A stretch of DNA of 64,000 nt from Candidatus Jidaibacter acanthamoeba. Its GTDB lineage: Bacteria; Pseudomonadota; Alphaproteobacteria; Rickettsiales; Midichloriaceae. The notes beneath the pieces are model-generated. The model saw only the letters and a program-made list of their open reading frames with translations, had not been told where the DNA came from and did not search any database. This document shows, one piece after another, positions 8,330-16,546 of the stretch; the first letter of the stretch is position 1; the number at the start of each line of letters is the position of its first letter. The position numbers and the translations under genes were made by a program. Location of the stretch: NCBI RefSeq assembly GCF_000815465.1, contig NZ_JSWE01000036.1:1-64000 (forward strand), given 5' to 3'.

Positions 8330-9937
8330 TCATCCTTTATACAGATTAGTAATCGGGTATCTCCGCTCCTTATCCAAAGTCCGGGTGGTTAGTTTAACGC
8401 CGGGAGCGGATTGTCTTCTCTTATATTCCGAAATCTTTATCAGCTTTATTACTTTTTCAACCGTTTCTTTATCAAACCCCTTATCTATAATTTCTTCTTT
8501 TCCTAAATCCTGCTCTATATAAGCTTCCAGTATCTGGTCTAATATACTATATTCCGGCAATGAATCGCTGTCTTTTTGATCTTCTCTAAGCTCTGCCGAA
8601 GGCGGCTTGGTAATTACCCGCTCAGGCATCACGGGGAAGTTTAAATTCATTACTTGAATTGAGGTCGGAAGCTTAGAATTACGGAATTTGGCTATATTAA
8701 ACACCGCGGTTTTATATAAATCCTTGATCGGGTTAAATCCTCCACACATATCTCCGTAAAGAGTTGCATACCCGACCGCATTCTCGCTTTTATTACCTGT
8801 GGTAAGCACTAAACTTTGCGTCATATTTGAAATACTCATCAGTATTATTCCTCTAGCCCTTGATTGCAAATTCTCATAGGCAATTCCGGAAGTACCTCCT
8901 ATTCCGCTATCAATGGTCTCAACTATATCGGTGATTGCGATAACCCGGTAGGATATTTCGAGCATTTCGGCTACCCTCTCAGCATCCTCCATACTTTCTC
9001 TACCGGTAAATTTTGACGGCATCATTATTGCATGCACATTTTCTTTTCCCAAAGCATCGACTGCAATTGCCGCAACTAAAGCAGAATCTATTCCGCCTGA
9101 TAATCCGAGCAACACCGACTTAAATCGATTATTATGCATATAATCTCTAAGACCCAGCACCATAGCTCCATAGAGCTCATCTTCCTTAGAAAAATTTTCT
9201 ATATTATTTGTAGTTAAAATTTTATTTCCCTGAACATCTACTACTATGCTATCTTCCCTAAATGCCGATAAACAAAATTTTAAACTTCCGTCGTAACCGA
9301 AGCTTCTTCCTTCAAAAACTATACCGTCTTGCCCGAGTACCTGATTACAATATATAATCGGAAGCCTTACCTCTTGATATCTTTTCCTTATTATTTCTAA
9401 GCGAGTATTAAATTTTTCACCATCATAAGGGGAAGCATTGGGCACCAGTAAGATTTCAGCACCCTTCTCTTTTAATTTTGAAGCCACCTCAGGAAACCAC
9501 ATATCTTCACAGATCGGTACTCCGATTTTATATTCGTTGATATCTATAACCCTGGGTTCCCCGCTACTAAAATATCTTTCTTCATCGAATACCCCATAAT
9601 TAGGTATACATTGTTTATAGCTTTTTCCTATAACTTTGCCGTTTTGAATAGCTAAAATTGCGTTATAAAGCTTATCTTTTTCTTTAATTACAGTGGGTAA
9701 TAAAATTGTCGATGCTTTAGAGTTTTTTATCAATGAGGCTGTGTGCTTTTCTAATTCCATTAAGAATGAAGGTTTATGCAATAGATCTTCAGGCGTATAG
9801 CCTACACTGATCATTTCCGGAAATAAACATATATCGGCATTATCATTGCATGCTTTCAAATAGCAATTTTTAATTAAATCAAAGTTATACTCAATATCTC
9901 CTATTCTAGGCTTTACCTGTGCTAAGAATATTTTCAT
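8330..9937 (-). CDS. nadE: Glutamine-dependent NAD+ synthetase
   Basis: This 535-residue two-domain enzyme makes NAD+ from deamido-NAD+ using glutamine. The N-terminal nitrilase-like amidotransferase domain carries the triad Glu41 (FPEMIS), Lys108 (YKQCIPNYGVFDE) and Cys143 (PICEDMW). The C-terminal ATP-pyrophosphatase domain has the PP-loop SGGIDSALV at 280-288, then TTGNKSE, GDMCGGFNPIKDLYKT and KPPSAELREDQKD. Length matches the fused bacterial form. It indicates at least terminal NAD synthesis in this organism. It converges on the LTA-synthase-like gene. Confidence 0.93.
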   Translation of the reverse strand: MKIFLAQVKPRIGDIEYNFDLIKNCYLKACNDNADICLFPEMISVGYTPEDLLHKPSFLMELEKHTASLIKNSKASTILLPTVIKEKDKLYNAILAIQNGKVIGKSYKQCIPNYGVFDEERYFSSGEPRVIDINEYKIGVPICEDMWFPEVASKLKEKGAEILLVPNASPYDGEKFNTRLEIIRKRYQEVRLPIIYCNQVLGQDGIVFEGRSFGYDGSLKFCLSAFREDSIVVDVQGNKILTTNNIENFSKEDELYGAMVLGLRDYMHNNRFKSVLLGLSGGIDSALVAAIAVDALGKENVHAIMMPSKFTGRESMEDAERVAEMLEISYRVIAITDIVETIDSGIGGTSGIAYENLQSRARGIILMSISNMTQSLVLTTGNKSENAVGYATLYGDMCGGFNPIKDLYKTAVFNIAKFRNSKLPTSIQVMNLNFPVMPERVITKPPSAELREDQKDSDSLPEYSILDQILEAYIEQDLGKEEIIDKGFDKETVEKVIKLIKISEYKRRQSAPGVKLTTRTLDKERRYPITNLYKG

Positions 9938-9977
9938 TCCATCCTACTTATTATGTCACGTTATTAACTAGTATTCT

Positions 9978-10352
9978 TTATAATGATTTAAATCTACCTT
10001 GTTCTTTTTCTATAACTTTTACCCATGTATTCCGAGGACACGGGCTCTTTTCATTATATTTATGTAAATCTTTATATTTATTAATATTCCATTTTGCAGT
10101 AGCATTTTCAAGCTCAATTCTTAAGTGCGGCAGATTATAAAAATCTATTAGCATTGAAGCCAAATTTTTTAAATAAATTATATCGGATTCTGAATCCAAC
10201 AACTTATGAATAATTTCTTTAACTTCCAAATATGCATTTTTAATCTGCTGCTCGAATGTTACTCTCTTTTCTTCTTCCTCATTAGTTATATAACCGGCAT
10301 TTTTTTCAAAAGCGCCGGCAAGTTCACTAACCTCCCCCAAGGTTTTCTCCAT
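9978..10352 (-). CDS. Hypothetical protein
   Basis: This encodes 124 residues with no family recognised. The first two thirds are predominantly charged and helical (possible amphipathic helices around 24-60), followed by a more mixed basic tail ending near NTWVKVIEKEQGRFKSL. No signal peptide or membrane helix is seen. It lies 40 bp upstream of the nadE start on the same strand and might be co-transcribed. The region between this gene and the thiamine transporter (10353-10675) holds a promoter and a riboswitch on the other strand. Confidence 0.5.
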   Translation of the reverse strand: MEKTLGEVSELAGAFEKNAGYITNEEEEKRVTFEQQIKNAYLEVKEIIHKLLDSESDIIYLKNLASMLIDFYNLPHLRIELENATAKWNINKYKDLHKYNEKSPCPRNTWVKVIEKEQGRFKSL

Positions 10353-10452
10353 CCCTTTTAACTCTAAATAATCCCCTTAAAACATACCTTAAATATATCA
10401 GGTTAACAGAAGGTTAATAAATTATGATGAAGTAGAAAAACAAGTACTTTTC

Positions 10453-10480
10453 TTGACAGGTTATTTTTTTTCAATATAAG
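10453..10480 (+). promoter_or_regulatory. Sigma70-type promoter of the thiamine operon
   Basis: A perfect TTGACA (10453-10458), a 16-bp spacer and TATAAG (10475-10480) lie immediately before the riboswitch. Transcription would begin near 10487, about ten bases before the aptamer. Confidence 0.65.
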
Positions 10481-10495
10481 TTGGTTAATTATTAT

Positions 10496-10580
10496 ACACC
10501 AGGGGTGCTTTATGTAATTTTACATGAGGCTGAGAAACACCCTTAAAACCTGCTCTGGTTAATGCCTGCGGAGGGAGTGT
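10496..10580 (+). promoter_or_regulatory. TPP riboswitch aptamer (THI element)
   Basis: The aptamer shows the conserved THI-box core in order. GGGGTGC is followed by a P3 hairpin (ATGTAA/TTACAT), GGCTGAGA, CACCC closing P2, ACCTG-CTCTGGTTAATGCC for the P4/P5 arm, GCGGAGGGA, and GTGT pairing with ACAC at 10496-10499 as P1. It is followed by a transporter and thiE-thiD, the expected regulon. Binding of thiamine pyrophosphate would lower expression. Confidence 0.92.
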
Positions 10581-10675
10581 GAAGCAAGAATTTCATATGC
10601 CCATTTTATAAGCGGGCAAGCTTCTCCTTTTCTTGTTTTATTTCTTCTTCGTAGAAATTTTATGAGGAAGAAGAG
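10581..10675 (+). promoter_or_regulatory. Riboswitch expression platform with ribosome-site hairpin
   Basis: Downstream of the aptamer, GAAGC (10581-10585) can pair with GCTTC (10620-10624) around an inner TGCCC/GGGCA stem (10598-10602 with 10614-10618). A second hairpin pairs CTTCTTC (10644-10650) with GAAGAAG (10667-10673), which is the Shine-Dalgarno region just before the ATG at 10676. No U-tract terminator is seen, so control is probably translational through this ribosome-site hairpin. Exact switching partners are inferred. Confidence 0.5.
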
Positions 10676-11899
10676 ATGAAAGAATATCTTAATAAAACTT
10701 ATTTACCTGCAATGCTTGGTGCTGCAATAGAATATTATGATATAGCCCTTTACGGCTTCATGGCACCAATCTTAGTGCAAGTTTTTCTCCCTCATCTTCC
10801 TAAAACTACTGCATATTTTTTCTATTTCTTATTCGAATTTTTCGCAAGTTTGGCTCAATTAGCGGGAGCATATTTTTTCGGTAAAATGGGTGATAATGAT
10901 GGGCGTAAAAATGCCATGTATTATGCTATGATCGGTACATCATGTACTACTTTTATAGTTAGTGTATTACCCTCTTACCTTTCTTTGGGGATATTTGCTT
11001 CTTTCCTTTTCTTTGCTACCAGGCTTATGCAGGGATTCTTTCTGGGTGGAGAATACAACGGAGGAGCAATTTATTGTTTGGAACATGAACAAGACCACCG
11101 AAAGCACGGTACAGTTAGTGGGTTATATTGTGCATTAACAGCTTGTGGAATAATAACAGCAAGCCTTGCCGCTACCGCTGTCAATCACTATGGATCAGAA
11201 TATTTCCGTATTGCTTATGGGGTTAGCTTTTTGCTTGCTATGCTAACCTTTTTTCTTAGAAAGTCGGTAAATGAAACTTCAGAGTTTTTAAAAGCTAAAT
11301 TAATTTCTAATAAGCATTTTATAAGAACAAGCCCTTTTAAGCTTGATTATAAAAACTTAGTTAGTCTAGGAATAGCTTCTCTTTTATTCGGAATATTGTA
11401 TGGGATACCAACTCGTATTTTTAATGCGATAATTCCACTTGTAACAAGCATCAGTACTAACTTAACCATGATAATCAACAGTGCTTTTTTAGTACTGTAT
11501 ATGCTGCTTTTAATAATGTTCGGTATAATTGCAAATAGATTTAAGTTTAAAAAAATGATGTATTTAACAGCTTTTTTAACTGCATTACTTGCTTACCCAA
11601 TAATTATGTTAATAGAAAGTAGATCTCTTGAAGGAATTATTATAGCTAAAGCTATTTTTACCTGCCTTGCCGCTGCTTTTATTTCTCCCCTTCATGCATT
11701 TGCTCAAAGTTTATTTATAACTGAAGAAAGATATAAGCTTATCTCAATAGGGTACACACTGGGTAAATGCTGCTCTACCTTAATAATAGCCTTATCCGTC
11801 ACCACTTATGATTACCTTGGTAACTTATACGGTATAGCATCAATTCTAACAATAATTGCAATAATTACATGGAGAGCATTATATGAGAAGCAGACTTAA
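10676..11899 (+). CDS. MFS transporter under TPP control (candidate thiamine or thiamine-precursor importer)
   Basis: This is a 407-residue protein with about 12 membrane helices. It belongs to the major facilitator superfamily, closest in motif style to the metabolite:H+ symporter branch: EYYDIALYGF in helix 1, GKMGDNDGRKNAM between helices 2 and 3, and RLMQGFFLGGEYNGG in helix 4. The TPP riboswitch in its leader and the downstream thiE-thiD genes imply transport of thiamine, hydroxymethylpyrimidine or a thiazole precursor. The specificity is an inference from context, since the family itself transports organic acids and osmolytes. It overlaps thiE by 17 bp, indicating one operon. Confidence 0.75.
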   Translation: MKEYLNKTYLPAMLGAAIEYYDIALYGFMAPILVQVFLPHLPKTTAYFFYFLFEFFASLAQLAGAYFFGKMGDNDGRKNAMYYAMIGTSCTTFIVSVLPSYLSLGIFASFLFFATRLMQGFFLGGEYNGGAIYCLEHEQDHRKHGTVSGLYCALTACGIITASLAATAVNHYGSEYFRIAYGVSFLLAMLTFFLRKSVNETSEFLKAKLISNKHFIRTSPFKLDYKNLVSLGIASLLFGILYGIPTRIFNAIIPLVTSISTNLTMIINSAFLVLYMLLLIMFGIIANRFKFKKMMYLTAFLTALLAYPIIMLIESRSLEGIIIAKAIFTCLAAAFISPLHAFAQSLFITEERYKLISIGYTLGKCCSTLIIALSVTTYDYLGNLYGIASILTIIAIITWRALYEKQT

Positions 11900-12551
11900 T
11901 CATTCGCTTAAACTTTGTTTGGTTACCAATATAACTCATCAACCTATGGAACAATACTTAAGGTTTGTTGAGGAGGCAGTAATGGGAGGAGTTACTATGG
12001 TACAACTGCGGGAAAAATCTAATAATTTAGTGGAAGTTAAAACTCGGGCTAGAGAACTGCAAAGGTTACTATGTTCGTTCGAAATACCGCTTATTATTAA
12101 TGATTATGTTGAACTTGCAGCAGAAATAGATGCCGATGGAGTACATATCGGTCAACAAGATATGTCTATCACAAAAGCTAGAGGAATTTTAGGAGCAAAT
12201 AAAATTATCGGATTATCAATTGAGGATTTAGATGAATTAAGTGAAAGCAATAATTCAAATGATATAGATTATGTAACCGCAAGTGCAGTTTTTCCAAGTA
12301 AAACTAAACCTGGTTGCAAGCAAATCTGGGGTATTGAAGGATTACAAAAAATAACTTCAACTTCTATACATCCGGTAACTGCAATCGGAGGAATCAAACT
12401 AAATAATACATTAGAGATTATAAGTACAGGAGCGAAAGGGATTGCAGTTATCGGAGCTATTCATGACGCTCTTAATCCTTATGAAGCAGCACAAAATTTA
12501 AGAAAAATTATTGATAATAAAAATGGAACGGCCTTATCATATAGGAGATAG
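11883..12551 (+). CDS. thiE: Thiamine-phosphate synthase
   Basis: ThiE joins hydroxymethylpyrimidine diphosphate and thiazole phosphate to give thiamine phosphate. The 222-residue product has the TIM-barrel signatures TMVQLREKS, PLIINDYVELA, GVHIGQQD, ASAVFPSKTKPG and TAIGGI. The length is normal for the family. It starts inside the end of the transporter gene (17 bp overlap) and is followed 3 bp later by thiD. No thiC, thiG or thiM is visible in the window, so the precursors may be imported or made elsewhere. Confidence 0.92.
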   Translation: MRSRLNHSLKLCLVTNITHQPMEQYLRFVEEAVMGGVTMVQLREKSNNLVEVKTRARELQRLLCSFEIPLIINDYVELAAEIDADGVHIGQQDMSITKARGILGANKIIGLSIEDLDELSESNNSNDIDYVTASAVFPSKTKPGCKQIWGIEGLQKITSTSIHPVTAIGGIKLNNTLEIISTGAKGIAVIGAIHDALNPYEAAQNLRKIIDNKNGTALSYRR

Positions 12552-12554
12552 AAA

Positions 12555-13427
12555 GTGAAGAAAGTTTTAACAATTGCAGGTTTTGATGGCTCGGGAGGTG
12601 CCGGAATACAAGCTGATCTCAAAACATTCTCAGCATTCGGCTGCTATGGAACGAGCGTGTTGACAGCGCTTCCTGTTCAAAACACTCTTGGTGTAAGAAA
12701 TTGTTATGAAATACCTTTAAAAGCAATAGAAGAACAGTTGTCGGCAATATTTGATGATATAATACCGGATAGTATTAAAATCGGGATGCTTTTTAAAAGT
12801 GAAATTATCGAACTTGTTGCAGATTTCCTTAAGAAAGAAGCTAATAGCATCCCTATAATTCTTGACCCGGTAATGGTCGCTAAAAGCGGTGATCGCTTAT
12901 TGTTATCTAATGCTATAGATGCTCTTAAAACTCAGCTTATCCCACTAGCTGCTATCATCACCCCAAACTTGCCTGAAGCTTACGAATTAACAGGCATAAA
13001 TGCTACAACACCTGATAATATGCTACAAGCAGCTAACCAATTATTAAAACTTAGAGCTAAATCAGTGCTTTTAAAAGGTGGCCACTTAGAAGGCAATGAA
13101 TGCTCAGACTTATATATCAATGAAGAAGGTATAAGTACTTGGCTAAAAGCAGAACGCATTATAACTTCTAATACCCATGGCACAGGCTGTACATTGTCTG
13201 CAGCTATTGCTTCCTGCCTTGCACATGGAATGGGAATGTTAGAAGCATGTAAAGTTGCTAAGTACTATTTATATAATGCACTTAAAGCCGCAAGTAATAA
13301 AAAAATCGGTTTGGGTAAAGGACCTGTTCATCACTTCTATCATTTATGGCCTACAACTGAAAAATCAGATAATAAGAATAGTAAGAAGCACGCGCCTAGC
13401 CGTCATTTATACATAAACTTAGTTTAA
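12555..13427 (+). CDS. thiD: Hydroxymethylpyrimidine/phosphomethylpyrimidine kinase with repeat-encoded C-terminus
   Basis: ThiD phosphorylates HMP and HMP-P in thiamine synthesis. It starts at a GTG 3 bp after thiE. Ribokinase-like motifs are GSGGAGIQADLKTFSAFGCYG near residues 11-31, DPVMVAKSGDRLL, VLLKGGHLEG and the anion-hole motif NTHGTGCTLSAAI. The kinase domain is complete by about residue 265. The last 15 residues (from Ser276, starting SKKHAPSRHLYI) are encoded by a palindromic repeat that starts at 13380 in the same reading frame and also occurs at 40747-40883. The repeat therefore replaced or extended the native C-terminus, and activity is probably intact. Confidence 0.9.
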   Translation: MKKVLTIAGFDGSGGAGIQADLKTFSAFGCYGTSVLTALPVQNTLGVRNCYEIPLKAIEEQLSAIFDDIIPDSIKIGMLFKSEIIELVADFLKKEANSIPIILDPVMVAKSGDRLLLSNAIDALKTQLIPLAAIITPNLPEAYELTGINATTPDNMLQAANQLLKLRAKSVLLKGGHLEGNECSDLYINEEGISTWLKAERIITSNTHGTGCTLSAAIASCLAHGMGMLEACKVAKYYLYNALKAASNKKIGLGKGPVHHFYHLWPTTEKSDNKNSKKHAPSRHLYINLV

Positions 13428-13481
13428 TTTTTTATAGTTCAACTATGCTCCCTATATATAGGATATTAAACTTAACTTACT
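13380..13481 (+). repeat. Palindromic dispersed repeat, copy 1 (short form), overlapping the thiD end
   Basis: This is a 102-bp element with ends AGTAAG/CTTACT (ATAGTAAG/CTTACTAT if two flanking bases each side are included). Its left part is inside thiD, where it encodes the last 15 residues and the stop. The right part contains the palindrome CCTATATATAGG and an imperfect stem TAGTTTAA/TTCAACTA. It is nearly identical to 40747-40883 but lacks a 34-bp block flanked there by direct repeats of CATTTAT. It lies between convergent thiD and pgeF, ending 8 bp short of the pgeF stop. It resembles Rickettsia palindromic elements in behaviour; sequence kinship to them was not tested. Confidence 0.8.
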
Positions 13482-13489
13482 ATAAAATA

Positions 13490-14296
13490 TTAAAGTATAC
13501 CCACTACCGAAAGCTGGGTTCCGTATTCCGCTTTCCCATCTTTATTAAAGTTCTTTTCATGAGTTGCACGTCTATAGCTAAAAAATTCAGGATTAGAATA
13601 AGTATCTATTCCCAAATTATCAATATGTTGAATTCCGATAATTTTAAGCCTTTCCACACAATAAGCAGGTAGATCGAACATATAGTGGTCGGCTTGCTTT
13701 GAATTAATAAAAAATTTACTGCTAGCCGGTTTAACACTTATAAAATTATTATAAAAGCTTTCATCTACTTCATATGAGGCTTGCTGAATGCATGGCCCGA
13801 TTACACAAATTATATCTGCTATATTAGCTCCTAAATTTTGCATAGCCGCTATAGTATTACCTATAATACCTGATATAGCCCCTTTCCATCCTGCATGAGC
13901 TGCCGCAATAATCTGTTTTTTAGGATCGAAAAATAAAATAGGAGCACAATCGGCAGTTTTTATCCCTAGTAAAATTCCCGGTAAATTAGTGACCAAAGCA
14001 TCTGCCACCGGGTGCTTAATATGCTCATCTCCATCTTTTATACTTATCACCCGGTTTGAGTGTATTTGTGTAACTGTAATCAATTTGTTGTGCGAAAATC
14101 CTAAACTATTACTTATAATCTCACGATTGGTAATAACGTTCTTTTTACTATCAGATGAGGCTAAGTTACAATTTAAAGATTGAAAATGTAAATCTTTACT
14201 CACACCTCCTTTCCTGGTAAAAAAGCCATGTGCCAGGTTAGCTTGCTCTGCTAATTTTAAACCGGAATATTTAAAGGTCTTACTTTCTTTATTCAT
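13490..14296 (-). CDS. pgeF: YfiH/PgeF family protein (multicopper-like purine nucleoside/polyphenol enzyme)
   Basis: This 268-residue protein belongs to the YfiH (laccase-domain, DUF152) family, linked in E. coli to peptidoglycan editing and shown in homologues to act on purine nucleosides. The metal site is visible in KTADCAPIL and AAHAGWKGA, with GPCIQQASYEVDESFY near residue 165 and a C-terminal SYRRATHEKN. Length is typical. It converges on thiD across the palindromic repeat, which may serve as the boundary between the two transcripts. Confidence 0.85.
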   Translation of the reverse strand: MNKESKTFKYSGLKLAEQANLAHGFFTRKGGVSKDLHFQSLNCNLASSDSKKNVITNREIISNSLGFSHNKLITVTQIHSNRVISIKDGDEHIKHPVADALVTNLPGILLGIKTADCAPILFFDPKKQIIAAAHAGWKGAISGIIGNTIAAMQNLGANIADIICVIGPCIQQASYEVDESFYNNFISVKPASSKFFINSKQADHYMFDLPAYCVERLKIIGIQHIDNLGIDTYSNPEFFSYRRATHEKNFNKDGKAEYGTQLSVVGIL

Positions 14297-14316
14297 ATTA
14301 AATTATATTGTTTATT

Positions 14317-16428
14317 TTACTCTTTTTTACTGCCTCTTTCAAACCCTTCGTTTAATTTAGCTCCCACATTTTCAGGCATAAAGTTTGTTCCTTCATTCCC
14401 TCCTATTTTCCCCTTGTTACCGGGCATCATAAGTTCATCCATTTTCCTTGTTAGCATACCAGGTTCTTGTACAATTTTTTCTCCTTGTTTTGCTACGCTT
14501 CCTATGAGTGGGATACCCTGTGCTTTCTTTAATACCATACCTATAGGATTTAAGCCTTTAACCATATTCATGCCTTGCCCGATAAATGAGCCTTGAATCG
14601 CGCTTTGCATTGCACTGGCCGAAGCTGCCGAAGTTGACCTACTACTACCCATTAATGAATCTGCAATAGTCGGTACTTCTTCCAAAAAGCCGTTAAATAT
14701 TAATGAAACAATCAAAAAAGCAAATAAATGCCCGATCGTTAATGCTGAATTAGCCTGGCTGGAAAAAGTCGGGTACCAAAACATTAAATCAAAAATATCA
14801 AGGCCTGCAATACTAACATCCCATACACTCACCCAACAAACCTGATAATATAATAATTTTTGCAGTTGCTCTGTAATTATGCTCATCATAAGCGCAAAAG
14901 TAGAAACGACAAGAATCATAAGAAATGCACTATTAACCATTAACTTAATCCATTCATCAAATAACTTCTTTGTCCATTCAAATAATAACATTATGATAAA
15001 TATCGGAGCCGAAACCATAAGCAACGCCAATTGCATAACTGAAAGTAAATATAAAAATACGGCTCTAAAAATACCAAGTAATAAAAAATACCAACATATA
15101 TATATTGCAGGAATAAAGTAAAGTTTCCAGTCATAGAATAAAACCGCAACTATTTTTTTATGTATCGGAGCAGAAATTAACATTTTAAAAAACATATCAA
15201 ATATTGAAAGCGGAGATGCATCTTCCGGCATTAAGAAAATAGGATCATTTATATTATTATCATAATATAATGTTGAGGTAATAATGATTTGAGTGATGCT
15301 TGCCGCTCCGTCAGTAAATAAATTAAATAGATTATTATTAAAAAAGTCCCAACTATATTCTGAAAGCAGGGTAGCAATTAAACCGACTTTTATTAACCTG
15401 ATTATTAACTCCTTCTTCTCAATTTTAATTAACCCTATCATGAAACCTACCCCTGTGAAAGCTACATATAACACAAGCATAGCTCTACAGATAGTAATGA
15501 ACTTTAAATCTCGAGTAACGGAAATATAAATAGAGGCAGTAACTTCTTTTATAGCATCGGTAATAACTTCCATAACTTCCTGAATAAATCCTTTATTTGA
15601 AAATACCCCGCTAATTAAGCTAACCAAATATTTCCCGCCGTTATCATCATAATATCTATCTAATATTTTGAAATATAATCTTCCTCTTACCACATAATCT
15701 AAACCTTGTGACTGCTGGTCTTTAGTACAAACCGTTTTCTGCTCATCATTGTTTTTACAAAACTGACTATAATTTACTTCAAAATATTTTTTATCTTCAC
15801 TTGATTCCTCATTATTTTTAACCGTAGCATGAAAAGTCCTGAAAAAAGCGGTCGGTAAAGTTAAAGCATTCCCAAGCTCATTAGGGTTTAATGTTTGGCC
15901 ATTATTATCTATTGCAATCAAACCATACAATCCTTGCCCTTCTTTAAGCACGCAAGGGTATGCATGATTAGGATCGCTGTCTACTATCTTCCCGTTATCT
16001 AAGCAAATTGCATGGTTTGAAATATTTTTTGCACAATCAAGCATTATACATTCGGTTTTAGTCTCCGCACCCCAAGGATACCACTCTCCTTGAATATACC
16101 CTTTAAGCTTAGCATAAGAAGAATTTTCAGAATTATTGGCAATACCGGTAGTATATAGCCCCGTATCCACCCATGGTGCAATTTGCTGCCCTTTAGGAAA
16201 AGCTCTTAACAGTTTTGTATTAACTGTTTTTCCGGTTTTAGGATCTTTAGCTTTATATGTGCTACCACCTCCGCTTTGATTAGGATTAGCAGGCACATAT
16301 AATGACCCTCCAAGACCAAAATCAGAAGCAAGAACACAGCTTTCGGCATATGACTGCTGTGGGCTACTAGAAATTCCTATCAGTAAAATCAGTAGAACTT
16401 TTATAAAACTTAATAGTTTTTTCCGCAT
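14317..16428 (-). CDS. virB6: Type IV secretion VirB6-like membrane protein, third paralogue
   Basis: This is a 703-residue protein with a signal-like N-terminal helix (ending near SPQQSYAES), a Cys-containing exported domain (about 30-280), and a TrbL/VirB6-type membrane region (about 310-600) with five or more helices. The family element reads LVLYVAFTGVGFMIGLIKIEKKELIIRLIKVG. The soluble tail (about 600-703) is Gly-, Ala- and Met-rich. VirB6 proteins form part of the inner-membrane channel; rickettsial rvh systems carry several enlarged copies in tandem after virB4. This is the last of the three here, 118 bp after the second. The extended domains could face the cell surface, as proposed for rickettsial VirB6 proteins. 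Confidence 0.85.
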   Translation of the reverse strand: MRKKLLSFIKVLLILLIGISSSPQQSYAESCVLASDFGLGGSLYVPANPNQSGGGSTYKAKDPKTGKTVNTKLLRAFPKGQQIAPWVDTGLYTTGIANNSENSSYAKLKGYIQGEWYPWGAETKTECIMLDCAKNISNHAICLDNGKIVDSDPNHAYPCVLKEGQGLYGLIAIDNNGQTLNPNELGNALTLPTAFFRTFHATVKNNEESSEDKKYFEVNYSQFCKNNDEQKTVCTKDQQSQGLDYVVRGRLYFKILDRYYDDNGGKYLVSLISGVFSNKGFIQEVMEVITDAIKEVTASIYISVTRDLKFITICRAMLVLYVAFTGVGFMIGLIKIEKKELIIRLIKVGLIATLLSEYSWDFFNNNLFNLFTDGAASITQIIITSTLYYDNNINDPIFLMPEDASPLSIFDMFFKMLISAPIHKKIVAVLFYDWKLYFIPAIYICWYFLLLGIFRAVFLYLLSVMQLALLMVSAPIFIIMLLFEWTKKLFDEWIKLMVNSAFLMILVVSTFALMMSIITEQLQKLLYYQVCWVSVWDVSIAGLDIFDLMFWYPTFSSQANSALTIGHLFAFLIVSLIFNGFLEEVPTIADSLMGSSRSTSAASASAMQSAIQGSFIGQGMNMVKGLNPIGMVLKKAQGIPLIGSVAKQGEKIVQEPGMLTRKMDELMMPGNKGKIGGNEGTNFMPENVGAKLNEGFERGSKKE

Positions 16429-16546
16429 ATCCCCTCTAAGATCTTTTCTACTTTTACTACATAGTTAAAATGAATAATAATATTCTTTCTTTTTCTTTCT
16501 AAGTAAAAATATAATTTACCTGACATAATTATCCTTTTCACATTAT

